Shown piece after piece: positions 8,086-16,456 of a stretch of DNA of 54,653 nucleotides. The DNA is taken from positions 3,187 through 57,839 of the forward strand of contig DIWZ01000003.1 in NCBI GenBank assembly GCA_002435955.1, written 5' to 3'. Under the pieces are notes generated by a model. The model did no database searches. It had not been told where the DNA came from and was given only the letters and a program-made list of their open reading frames with translations. A program made the position numbers and the translations under genes. Numbering within the stretch: the stretch's first letter is position 1; each line of letters begins with the position of its first letter. The stretch is from Pelobacter sp. UBA6093 (GTDB taxonomy: Bacteria; Desulfobacterota; Desulfuromonadia; Desulfuromonadales; Syntrophotaleaceae).

Positions 8086-9545
8086 GGCCTGTAGCGTGTC
8101 ATGTATGCATCCACCGCCACTTTGCGTGCGGTATTGCGTGAGCTCATATAGCGGATTTTGCCAAATACCGGCCGTTGTGGTCCCCAGGCCCGGTCAAAGC
8201 GCCCCAGCACCCAGCCTATGCCGCTGTACGAATTGGGGTCGCAACCATCCAGGGCATAGCGATCGTTGAGTTCGAGCATGATGGCCATGGCCTGTTGCGG
8301 GGCGGGGCTCCACTGCAGGATCTTTTTTCCCCACAGCATGCGCAGGTAGTTGTGCAGCCGCCCCTCCCTGATCAGTTGCATTTGCGCTGCGTTCCAAAGC
8401 GGATCGTGGGTCTGTCCGGTCTCCAGTTGCTGCAGGCTGTACAGGTAGGGGCGCGGATCGGCAGCGTGCTCGAGCAGGGTGGTCTGTGCCCATGCCGGCA
8501 GGCTTTCGAAACGATCGTAATCGTCGCGTCTGGCGCAGAACAGGTAGCCCAGTTCGCGCCAGGTGATCAGCTGATCGAGAAACGCCTCGGCATCCTGCCT
8601 CACCCCCCACCAGCCGCTGCGCTGGCCCCGCGTCTCAAGGGACAGATTCGATGGATGCCAGCCTTCCAGGTCCAGCAGGCGTTGCACGATTTCGTGGCTC
8701 GATATATGTCCCCAGCGCAAATAGGGCGACAGGCCGCTGGTGACATCCTGCTGCGGTTCGTTGCGGCGGGAGTGATAGAGGTCGAGATGTTCGCGCAAAA
8801 ACACCTGCAGGACATTACGGGCGGCGACAGATCCCCCTCTGGTTGCAACCGGTCCGGTGTCTTGCCCGATGGGGAGCAAGCGAAGGCCGTTACGGCTTCC
8901 CGTGAGAAGATCGTGATCGGCTGCCGGCCAGCGTTTATGAATGCGCTCTGGCAATGCGGGCACAGAGATGAGCGAAGCGTTGGCCAGCGGGTCCGCAAGC
9001 AGCATGTGCAGCAAGTGCGGTAGCAGGTTGCGTTGCAAAAAACGCCGCAGACTGTAGGCCGTGGTGAACTCTCGGTCGGCGGCTTGCAGAGGCAATATAC
9101 CGTTGCTGTCGACGCGCTCCAGCAGGATCGGCAGCCGATCGGCCAGTTGCTGCGTAGCTCTGACCGATTCGCGCAGCGGGTGCAGGTCGCTGACCACCAG
9201 GCAGGCCTGCTCTCCGAGGGCTGTCAGCAACTTGGCGATTTCGCCCGACTCACGTTCGACGAATGGGTAGTAGTCGGCTGACCGGTGGGCCATGCCGCGG
9301 GCGTTGTCCGCCATGCCGTCGAGGGCGAAATGGTGATGGCGCAGGTTGGCATGGGGGCGGTCGCAGGGCAGGGTTTCCACCACCAGCAACGGGCGTTGTA
9401 GTTTCTCGGCCCATGCCACGGCTCGCTGTAGGGCGAAGTTCCAACCGAGACGGCGCGCGGCATTCATCCAGTAGAGGATATACCGACCGTCACTGCGCGC
9501 AGGGTGGTGGTTGCAAACCTCGATACGTATGTCGGTAACCGGCAT
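8082..9545 (-). CDS. phr: Class II-like deoxyribodipyrimidine photolyase
   Basis: This protein of about 487 residues would split UV-induced pyrimidine dimers using FAD and light. Class II hallmarks are 'RSDGRYILYWMNAARR' near the N-terminus and, near the C-terminus, 'LHNYLRMLWGKKIL', 'DPNSYSGIGWVLGRFDRAWG' and 'GKIRYM'. The start at 9545 was chosen over an ATG 51 bases upstream because the residues from here on match the family. A photolyase in an anaerobe suggests exposure to light in sediment surface or water. Its TGA overlaps the next gene's ATG. Degenerate CTCAGCM repeats lie upstream at 9635-9655. Confidence 0.88.
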   Translation of the reverse strand: MPVTDIRIEVCNHHPARSDGRYILYWMNAARRLGWNFALQRAVAWAEKLQRPLLVVETLPCDRPHANLRHHHFALDGMADNARGMAHRSADYYPFVERESGEIAKLLTALGEQACLVVSDLHPLRESVRATQQLADRLPILLERVDSNGILPLQAADREFTTAYSLRRFLQRNLLPHLLHMLLADPLANASLISVPALPERIHKRWPAADHDLLTGSRNGLRLLPIGQDTGPVATRGGSVAARNVLQVFLREHLDLYHSRRNEPQQDVTSGLSPYLRWGHISSHEIVQRLLDLEGWHPSNLSLETRGQRSGWWGVRQDAEAFLDQLITWRELGYLFCARRDDYDRFESLPAWAQTTLLEHAADPRPYLYSLQQLETGQTHDPLWNAAQMQLIREGRLHNYLRMLWGKKILQWSPAPQQAMAIMLELNDRYALDGCDPNSYSGIGWVLGRFDRAWGPQRPVFGKIRYMSSRNTARKVAVDAYMTRYRP

Positions 9546-9634
9546 GGACAAGTCTCCATGGCTAAAGGTGAGGTGATCCCGGATTTGCCAGAGCATGGAA
9601 AAGATAGCTCAGAAATATACGTTTTATCTCAATC

Positions 9635-9655
9635 CTCAGTACTCAGCACTCGGAC
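9635..9655. repeat. Degenerate CTCAGCM heptamers
   Basis: CTCAGTA, CTCAGCA and CTCGGAC run in register, in the same orientation as the nine-copy array at 7098-7160. They fill the gap between the photolyase gene and the transporter gene. Confidence 0.6.
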
Positions 9656-9658
9656 TTG

Positions 9659-10873
9659 TCACAATACCACCCACCACAACCATCCGGCGGTCACCGCCAG
9701 GCTCAGCAGGGTCACCGGCACCCCAACCCGGGCATGTTCGCGCCAGCCCAGAGATACGCCCAGTCGGGCGGCCTGATCGACCACGATAATATTGGCGATG
9801 CTGCCGATGACCAGCAGGTTGCCAGCCAGGGTGCTGGCAAGGGCCAGCAGCGGCCCTGCGGCAGGATGTTTGGCGGCGGGAAGCAGCAACATGACCGCCG
9901 GCACGTTGGACACCAGATTGGACAGCACCGCCGCCAGTCCGAACAGCCAGCCCGGTCGGGTGATATCGATGCCGCAGGCAGCCAACGCATCCAGGCTGCG
10001 GGCGGGCAGGTCACCGGCAGCCAGCGCCTGGTGAACGACAAACAGCCCCATGAATAATAATAATAATTGCCAGTCTACCAGATTCAACAACTGGCGGGAG
10101 GCGGTTCGGCGGCTGGTCAGCAGTAGCGCGGCGGCCGCCAGTGCCACCAGTTCGCGAGGCCAGGAGGCGAACAGGAATGCGCCGGTGATCATCAACAGGA
10201 TTATCAGTCCCTTGACCGTTTGCCAGGCGTCAAATACTTTGACAGGCGCCACATCCGGGGTAACCACGAGTATCCATCGGTGGTGGTAAGCCCGGGCAAT
10301 GACCAGCCAGGAAATTGCCAGACCGGCCAGTACCGGTATGATCGCCACCCCGAGGTAGTCGACAAAAGACAGTTGCAGCGTCTGGCCGATGAGGATGTTC
10401 TGCGGGTTGCCGATGAGGGTGGCGGCCGAACCGATGTTGGCGGCGCAGACCAGCCCCAGCAAAAATGGAATGGGGTTAAGCTTCCTCCGGGCGCAACCCT
10501 CAACCAGCATCGGCGCCATGGCCAGGCAGACGATGTCGTTGACGAGCAGCGCCGACAGCAGTGCGCTGATGCAGATCAAAAGGGCCAGCAATGCGCCGGG
10601 AGTGAGTTTCGCTGAAGCCAGCCGGCGGGTCAGGCAGCTGTAAAAGCCCCCCAGTCGCAACTGTGCCGACAGGATCATCAGGCCGAACAACAGTGCCATG
10701 GTCGGCAGGTCGATGGCGGCCCAGGCGGTGGTCAGGTCGAGCCGTCCGCCCACCACCATCAGCAGGGCACCGAGCAGCGCGATGCCGGTGCGGTCCAGCG
10801 CCAGTCCTGGCAGCCGACCGAGAAACATGCCGAGATAGACCAGCAAAAAAATCAGCGTGACAAAATGATCCAT
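9659..10873 (-). CDS. ArsB/NhaD-type ion transporter (SLC13-like)
   Basis: This 404-residue integral membrane protein has about ten to eleven hydrophobic segments. It shows the ion transporter superfamily pattern: 'SALLVNDIVCLAMAP' after the first half and 'GLVCAANIGSAATLIGNPQNILIG', a re-entrant loop signature seen in ArsB, NhaD and SLC13 members. The substrate could be sodium, arsenite or a dicarboxylate; nothing nearby decides it, and there is no arsC or arsR. It is followed on the same strand, upstream, by corA with a 25-base gap. Confidence 0.82.
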   Translation of the reverse strand: MDHFVTLIFLLVYLGMFLGRLPGLALDRTGIALLGALLMVVGGRLDLTTAWAAIDLPTMALLFGLMILSAQLRLGGFYSCLTRRLASAKLTPGALLALLICISALLSALLVNDIVCLAMAPMLVEGCARRKLNPIPFLLGLVCAANIGSAATLIGNPQNILIGQTLQLSFVDYLGVAIIPVLAGLAISWLVIARAYHHRWILVVTPDVAPVKVFDAWQTVKGLIILLMITGAFLFASWPRELVALAAAALLLTSRRTASRQLLNLVDWQLLLLFMGLFVVHQALAAGDLPARSLDALAACGIDITRPGWLFGLAAVLSNLVSNVPAVMLLLPAAKHPAAGPLLALASTLAGNLLVIGSIANIIVVDQAARLGVSLGWREHARVGVPVTLLSLAVTAGWLWWVVL

Positions 10874-10898
10874 AACTGGTCCCGGCAGTTGGGCTCTT

Positions 10899-12002
10899 TC
10901 ACAGCCAGCGTTTCCGTTTGAAAAAGATGAACATGACAGTGGCGATGATGAGCATCGCCAGCCAGAGCACGGGGTAGCTCCAGCGCCAGTGCAGTTCCGG
11001 CATGTATTCGAAATTCATGCCATAGATGCCGGCAACGAAGGTCAGCGGGATGAACACCGTGGCGATGATGGTCAGCACTTTCATAACTTCGTTCATGCGG
11101 TTGCCGATGCTCGATATATACAGGTCCAGCAGGCCGGACAACACGTCCCGTAAGGTTTCCACCGTGTCGATGATCTGGATGGTGTGATCGTACACGTCGC
11201 GCAGGAAAATGCCGGTTGTATCCGCAATCAAGGGAGATTCTGCACGCTGCAAGCCGGATATCAGTTCGCGCAGGGGCCACACCGCCTTGCGCAGCAGGAT
11301 CATCTCGCGTTTGAAATGGTGGATGCGGGACTGCGTATCCGGGCTCGGGCGATTGATGATATCCTCCTCCAGACACTCAATCTCCTCGCCGAGATTTTCC
11401 AGGATGGCAAAATAGCTGTCCACCACCGCGTCTAGCAGCACGTAGGCCAGATAGTCCGAGGCCATTCTGCGCAGCCGTCCCTTATTGTTGCGCAAGCGCT
11501 GGCGCACGCCGTCAAATACATCCCCTTTTTGTTCCTGGAAAGACAGCACATAACCCCGCCCCAGGATCAGACATACCTGTTCCGTGGTGACGGTCGCGGT
11601 CGCGCCGTCGAAACGCGGCATTTTCAATACCATGAAAAGATAGTCGTCGAAATTCTCCACCTTCGGCCGGTGGGTGGTGTTGACGATGTCTTCGAGCACC
11701 AGCGGATGGAGTCCAAAATCGCTGCCGATTGTTTCCAGGCTGTCCAGTTGGTGGACGCCATCGAGATTGATCCAGCTGATGGTGGGACTGTCACGGAAAG
11801 GTCGGCAATGCTCCGCCGCGGCAAGTTCACGTTCCTGCAAATGCTCGCAGGTGTAATCGATCAGGCTTATATGTACCGGTTCGGCCCGCTCCTTGCCGAT
11901 ATGCACCATGGTACCGGGGGACTTGCCGGCTTTGTGGGAAGTCTTATGCAACAGTTTTCTTAACACGATCCTCTGTTGTTGGCGGCTTTTTTTTGCAGGC
12001 AT
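10899..12002 (-). CDS. corA: CorA magnesium/cobalt transporter
   Basis: This 367-residue protein has a long cytosolic N-terminal domain and two C-terminal transmembrane helices. The selectivity loop GMN is seen in 'AGIYGMNFEYMPELHW', at the end of the first helix. The final residues are basic ('FFKRKRWL'). It should form a pentameric divalent-cation channel in the inner membrane. Length and motif order are typical of the family. The N-terminal 40 residues are unusually rich in Arg, Lys and Gln, and the true start could be slightly downstream. Confidence 0.92.
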   Translation of the reverse strand: MPAKKSRQQQRIVLRKLLHKTSHKAGKSPGTMVHIGKERAEPVHISLIDYTCEHLQERELAAAEHCRPFRDSPTISWINLDGVHQLDSLETIGSDFGLHPLVLEDIVNTTHRPKVENFDDYLFMVLKMPRFDGATATVTTEQVCLILGRGYVLSFQEQKGDVFDGVRQRLRNNKGRLRRMASDYLAYVLLDAVVDSYFAILENLGEEIECLEEDIINRPSPDTQSRIHHFKREMILLRKAVWPLRELISGLQRAESPLIADTTGIFLRDVYDHTIQIIDTVETLRDVLSGLLDLYISSIGNRMNEVMKVLTIIATVFIPLTFVAGIYGMNFEYMPELHWRWSYPVLWLAMLIIATVMFIFFKRKRWL

Positions 12003-12058
12003 TGTTTCTCCTTGGGAGGGCTTGGCGAGAGCTGGCTGGCTGTTAGAATCTAACTTAT

Positions 12059-12083
12059 GTCCAGCCGGAAACTATGGCTGGAC
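12059..12083. repeat. Small hairpin with GGAAACTAT loop
   Basis: GTCCAGCC and GGCTGGAC pair perfectly around the loop GGAAACTAT. The same loop with a different stem (CATCC/GGATG) occurs at 26458-26476. Different stems that keep pairing, with an identical loop, argue for a structural repeat. Confidence 0.65.
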
Positions 12084-12090
12084 ACAGTGC

Positions 12091-12233
12091 AGTTTTCATA
12101 CGGGAAACGAGCAATTTTTCCCAAGATCAAGGAAATCAAGCGCTTGCACGGAGGCGTAGATGTCTACGCCGCACACGCAAGCGTGCGGATTGACGCCGAG
12201 ATTGGGGAAAAGGGCCGTTTCCGGATGAAAACT
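12091..12233. repeat. Long imperfect hairpin element
   Basis: The outer arms at 12091-12109 and 12216-12233 are nearly complementary (AGTTTTCAT and ATGAAAACT plus GGAAACG-like flanks). Inside, 12116-12124 pairs with 12202-12211, CGCTTGC (12141) with GCAAGCG (12177), and GGCGTAGA (12153) with TCTACGCC (12163). The whole 143-bp stretch can fold into one hairpin. It contains a 65-codon open frame, but the pairing suggests a palindromic repeat or structured RNA rather than a gene. It lies between corA and the DUF523-DUF1722 gene. Confidence 0.7.
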
Positions 12234-12301
12234 AACCTAATCAGAGCCGTTTGACCTCAGATATCTTATCATGGGAACGTTTTACCAGCAGGAGCTTGTT
12301 T

Positions 12302-13249
12302 ATGGAAAAAATCCATCTTGGCATCAGTGCCTGCCTGCTCGGGCAGAACGTTCGTTACGATGGCGGGCACCAGCTCGATCGGTTTTTGCGCGATACTCTG
12401 GGGCGGTTTGTGGAATTTGTGCCGGTTTGTCCCGAGGTGGAGATGGGGCTGCCTATCCCCCGCGAAACTCTGCGCCTGGTCGGTGATCCGGAAGCGCCGA
12501 GACTGGTTTTTTCCAGGAGCAACGAGGATGTCACCGAGCGCATGACCGCCTGGGCCCAAAAGCGCCTGTCCGCGCTTGAAACGGAGGCTCTGTGCGGATT
12601 CATTTTCAAAGGCCGTTCGCCCAGTAGCGGCATGGCGCGGGTGAAGCTCTATGACCGTTTCGGGGTCCCGGCCAAGACCGGAGTCGGTCTGTTCGCCCGC
12701 CTGTTCATGGAACATTTCCCCCTGTTGCCGGTGGAGGAGGATGGTCGCCTGCATGACCCGCGGCTGCGCGAAAACTTTATCGAGGCGATCTTTACCTTCC
12801 GACGCTGGCGAGACCTTTTAGCCGCGGGGGCTACTGCTGCGGCGCTGGTCGCCTTTCACGCCCGGCACAAACTGCTGTTCATGTCTCACAGTGTGGAACT
12901 GGCCCGACAGATGGGCCGGTTGACATCCCGGGCGGGGGAGCTGTCGCATGGTCGGCTGCTGGAAGACTACCAGCGACTGCTTATGCAGACTGTGCGCACC
13001 CTGTCCACTCCCGCCAAGCACAGCAATGTATTGCAACATGCCCTCGGGTATTTCAAACGACAACTGACCGAGGATGAAAAGCGCGAAATGTTGCAACTTG
13101 TCGAGCAGTACCGTTACGGCAACGTACCCCTTGCGGTACCGTTGACGCTGCTCAATCATTACGTGCGCAAGTATCAGCCTCCCTGGCTCGACGAACAGGT
13201 CTACCTGTGCCCTCACCCGATCGAGCTGCACTTGCGCAGTGGTTTGTAA
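12302..13249 (+). CDS. DUF523-DUF1722 fusion protein (TudS/YbgA-like)
   Basis: This 315-residue protein has an N-terminal DUF523 domain (about 1-150: 'ISACLLGQNVRYDGG', 'PVCPEVEMG') and a C-terminal DUF1722 domain (about 190-305: 'KHSNVLQHALGYFKR'). DUF523 members characterised as TudS are [4Fe-4S] thiouracil desulfidases. Two of the three expected cluster cysteines are present, but the usual 'SPSCG' reads 'SPSSG'; a nearby 'LCGF' cysteine may substitute. DUF1722 (E. coli YbgA) is commonly next to photolyase genes, and a photolyase is indeed 3 kb away. The ATG at 12302 follows AGGAG. Confidence 0.85.
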   Translation: MEKIHLGISACLLGQNVRYDGGHQLDRFLRDTLGRFVEFVPVCPEVEMGLPIPRETLRLVGDPEAPRLVFSRSNEDVTERMTAWAQKRLSALETEALCGFIFKGRSPSSGMARVKLYDRFGVPAKTGVGLFARLFMEHFPLLPVEEDGRLHDPRLRENFIEAIFTFRRWRDLLAAGATAAALVAFHARHKLLFMSHSVELARQMGRLTSRAGELSHGRLLEDYQRLLMQTVRTLSTPAKHSNVLQHALGYFKRQLTEDEKREMLQLVEQYRYGNVPLAVPLTLLNHYVRKYQPPWLDEQVYLCPHPIELHLRSGL

Positions 13250-13409
13250 GCTTTTTCATAAGATGGACCTGCATCCGGGGTCCGGCTGGCCAATCGGTAC
13301 TCCATGGGCCAGCGAAGAGGTGACATTTCACGGAGAACATTAAGTGGGCAGCGGGTACCAGTGAGGGTGCTAGTTTCAAACGAGCTCAGCAATCGATGGA
13401 TTGTATTGA

Positions 13410-13793
13410 CTAAACAGCAGCATCGATGGTGGATTTGAGGTCAAGCGGTTTGACGGGTTTGGTGAAAATCGCCAAGGGATTCAGGGCGTTGGCACGCTCG
13501 TACAGTTCCCCGGAAGAATATCCAGTGATGAAAATAATGCGATGATGTCCGCTTTCCATCATTTTTCGGGCAGCTTCAATGCCATCCATGTCGCCAGTCA
13601 GGCTGATGTCCATCAATACGACATCCGGGTTTTCTCTGGCCAGGCTCTGGAGGGCTTTTTCCCCCGTGGCTACCGGCTTACAGGTAACGTACCCCATGCT
13701 TTGTAGTGCGCCGGTCATGGCCAGAGCCGTAATGGCTTCATCCTCGACCAGGAGGATTTTGATCCTGGATTGGTTTTTTTTCTCGTATTTCAA
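13410..13793 (-). CDS. Single-domain response regulator
   Basis: This 127-residue receiver-only protein has acidic pocket residues E17-D18, phosphoacceptor D62 and conserved K112 ('FTKPVKP'). It starts with TTG because no ATG is available that would keep the first beta strand. It carries no output domain, so it probably acts as a phosphorelay shuttle or by protein contact. It diverges from a PAS histidine kinase across a 393-base AT-rich spacer, which makes that kinase a natural partner. Confidence 0.85.
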   Translation of the reverse strand: MKYEKKNQSRIKILLVEDEAITALAMTGALQSMGYVTCKPVATGEKALQSLARENPDVVLMDISLTGDMDGIEAARKMMESGHHRIIFITGYSSGELYERANALNPLAIFTKPVKPLDLKSTIDAAV

Positions 13794-14186
13794 AACTCTA
13801 ACTTCCCTGGAGTCTGCGAATAAACGATTTTTGATTGTTCTGCTCTCTGTGGGCCTTCGGTTTTATCGGTGAACGACCGGTGTATAATGACTGGTAATAG
13901 TGTATACCGTTATATGTTTGGTCTTCAAGTATCGTGTTCCATCCATGGCGTTAACCACCGCTAAAAATGCATCGATGACTGATATAATGCCAGTCTCCTG
14001 GGAGGGTTTTTAATTGATTCCATGTCAGAGAATCAAATAGACTGAAATACGGATGCTTGCGAGCCATCGAGCAGGTGTCGCAAGTTAAAAAACTTCCTCT
14101 ATTTTTAATTGAAAATAATAAGATAATTATATTTTCGGGTCAAAGAATTTTTGCTGGCACAGTGGCCGGCTTAGCGTGGAGCGTGC
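13794..14186. other. AT-rich divergent promoter region
   Basis: This 393-base spacer between the receiver protein and the PAS kinase is clearly richer in A and T than its neighbours. A TGTATAAT (13879-13886) is a possible extended -10 site on the plus strand. No open frame with a credible ribosome-binding site and no clear RNA structure was seen. Confidence 0.5.
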
Positions 14187-16436
14187 ATGAACACAATCTT
14201 GACTATTGAAGGGGTCGGTCATGACCTGGAAGCCCTTCGAGATCTTCTTCGTGAACACGGCTATGCCGTGGGCACTGTGTCTGAAAGCGCCGGGTCGGTC
14301 GAACAGGTGCTGCGTGCATTCGATCAACGCTTGCGCAATATTTTTGAACATGCCCCCCTGGGTATATTTCGCTCCACCCTGGATGGCAAGCTACTTACCG
14401 CTAACCCGACTTTTGCACGTATGTTCAAGTACGATTCTCCAGAACAACTGATGGAGATTGTCAATTCTACCGGCCTCGGCGATACGATTTACAGCAATGC
14501 CGGTCAACGTCTGAAGGTGCTCTCCGCGATTCAGGCATCAGATAAATGGCAGGTTTATGAGGGGCCCTTTCGCTGCAAGGATGGCAGTTTCATCGAGTGT
14601 TGCATGCGACTTCGCAAAGCTCCGGATGCGCAGACGGAGATCGAAGGATTCATCGAGGATATCTCGGAACGCAAGCGTGCCGAGAGGCTGTTGCGTTTTA
14701 CCCAGTACGTGGTGGACAATACCGCCGACCAGGCGTTCTGGCTGACCGAGGATGCCAGGGTATTTTATGTCAACGCCGCCGCCTGCCGTGCCCTCGGCTA
14801 CACCCGCGATGAACTTATCGGCATGTCCATCCACGACTTCGATCCGTGCTTTTCTGCCGAAGAGTTTCCCCAGGGGTGGGAAAAACTGCGGGCAGGCGGT
14901 TCGCGGACCTTGGAAACCTGCCATCGTACCAAAGACGGCAGGGTCTATCCGGTCGAAGTGCGCGTGAATTACGTGAAGTTTGACGGCAAGGAATATCACT
15001 GTACCTTTGTTACTGATATTTCCGAGCGCAAAGCAGTTGAAGATATTCTGCGCCAGAGTGAAAAACGGCATCGTCAGTTGATGGAGTTGCTTCCCATTGC
15101 CGCCTTTACCACCGATGCCGAGGGGCGGATCACTTTTTTTAACCGCAATGCCGTCGCGCTCTGGGGGCGGGAACCGGAATTGAACAGGGATCGTTGGTGT
15201 GGCGCCTACCGTCTGTGGTATCCCGACGGACGACCGATGCCATTCGATGATTGTCCCATGGCCCTGACCCTGAAGCATGGCAAGCGCTACCAGGGGCAGG
15301 AAATGCTCATCGAAAGTGTATCCGGTGGCTACTCCCATGTGGTCGTCTATCCCGAACCTCTCTATGATCCCAAAGGGAAGCTGCTGGGAGCCCTCAACCT
15401 GTTGGTGGATATCACTCGTCGCAAACAGGTTGAAAAACAACTCCTGCAGTCCAATCTGGTGGTGGAAAACAGTCCTGTGATCCTGTTTCGCTGGAAGGCC
15501 GAACCCGGCTGGCCGGTGGACCTGGTGTCCAAAAATATCACACAGTTCGGATACAGCCCCGAAGAATTCCTCAGTGGCGCCCTTGCTTTTTTTTCCATTA
15601 TTCACCCCGGTGACCGGGAGCGGGTGGCGCGGGAAGTCGAAGTTTACACTGCACGGGGCGTTGATCGGTTTCAACAGGAGTACCGAATCCTCGGCAAGGG
15701 GGGCAAGGTCTGCTGGGTCAGCGATCAGACCATTGTCGAACGCAACGGCGAGGGACAGGTAACCCATTATCAGGGCATTGTCCTCGATATTACCGAGCGC
15801 AAACAGGCAGAGGAGCGCATCAAGGCGTCCCTGGCCGAAAAGGAGGTGCTGCTCAAGGAGATTCATCATCGGGTGAAGAATAACCTTCAGGTGGTGTCGA
15901 GTCTGCTGTATCTTCAATCCCAGAAATTGCAGGATCCCGAAGCAAGGTCGCTTTTCGTCGAAAGCCAGAACCGCATCTGTTCCATGGCTCTGGCTCACGA
16001 GCAACTCTATCAATCGCAAAACCTCGCCGACGTCAGTCTTACCCATTACGTTAAAAACCTGGTGTCGCATGTGCAGCAGGCCTATATGACCCCGGAGACA
16101 CCCCTGGAATGCCGCGTTGTCATCGACGATATCAAGCTCGATATCGAAAAAGTGGTTCCCTGCGGCCTGCTAATTACCGAATTGCTTTCCAACGCAATAA
16201 GGCACGCCTTCCCCGACGGGCGTTGCGGTACCATAGAAGTCACGATTACCAAACATGACGGGCAGGTGATGCTGTCGGTTGCTGATGATGGCGTCGGTCT
16301 GCCTGAAAATCTGGATTATCGCGAAGCTCAGACATTGGGGCTGCAGTTGATTTCCGCACTGGTGGAGCAGCTTGATGGGAGTTTGTCGGTAAAAAGCGGG
16401 GTGGGTACCAGGTTCACGATTGCCTTTTCCGGGTAG
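14187..16436 (+). CDS. Multi-PAS sensor histidine kinase, HisKA_2 type
   Basis: This 749-residue soluble kinase has four PAS/PAC modules (about 50-165, 170-285, 290-405, 410-535), each ending in a 'DI(S/T)ERK' type linker. They are followed by a HisKA_2 dimerisation domain with 'EIHHRVKNNLQVV' (phosphorylated His probably H561) and a C-terminal ATPase domain with 'ADDGVGLPENLD'. There are no membrane segments, so it should sense a cytosolic signal. The first 40 residues resemble the beginning of a receiver domain but have lost the phosphorylation site. The REC-PAS-GGDEF gene starts 20 bases downstream and is the probable partner. Confidence 0.9.
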   Translation: MNTILTIEGVGHDLEALRDLLREHGYAVGTVSESAGSVEQVLRAFDQRLRNIFEHAPLGIFRSTLDGKLLTANPTFARMFKYDSPEQLMEIVNSTGLGDTIYSNAGQRLKVLSAIQASDKWQVYEGPFRCKDGSFIECCMRLRKAPDAQTEIEGFIEDISERKRAERLLRFTQYVVDNTADQAFWLTEDARVFYVNAAACRALGYTRDELIGMSIHDFDPCFSAEEFPQGWEKLRAGGSRTLETCHRTKDGRVYPVEVRVNYVKFDGKEYHCTFVTDISERKAVEDILRQSEKRHRQLMELLPIAAFTTDAEGRITFFNRNAVALWGREPELNRDRWCGAYRLWYPDGRPMPFDDCPMALTLKHGKRYQGQEMLIESVSGGYSHVVVYPEPLYDPKGKLLGALNLLVDITRRKQVEKQLLQSNLVVENSPVILFRWKAEPGWPVDLVSKNITQFGYSPEEFLSGALAFFSIIHPGDRERVAREVEVYTARGVDRFQQEYRILGKGGKVCWVSDQTIVERNGEGQVTHYQGIVLDITERKQAEERIKASLAEKEVLLKEIHHRVKNNLQVVSSLLYLQSQKLQDPEARSLFVESQNRICSMALAHEQLYQSQNLADVSLTHYVKNLVSHVQQAYMTPETPLECRVVIDDIKLDIEKVVPCGLLITELLSNAIRHAFPDGRCGTIEVTITKHDGQVMLSVADDGVGLPENLDYREAQTLGLQLISALVEQLDGSLSVKSGVGTRFTIAFSG

Positions 16437-16456
16437 AGCGGCACCTCGAAAAACCG

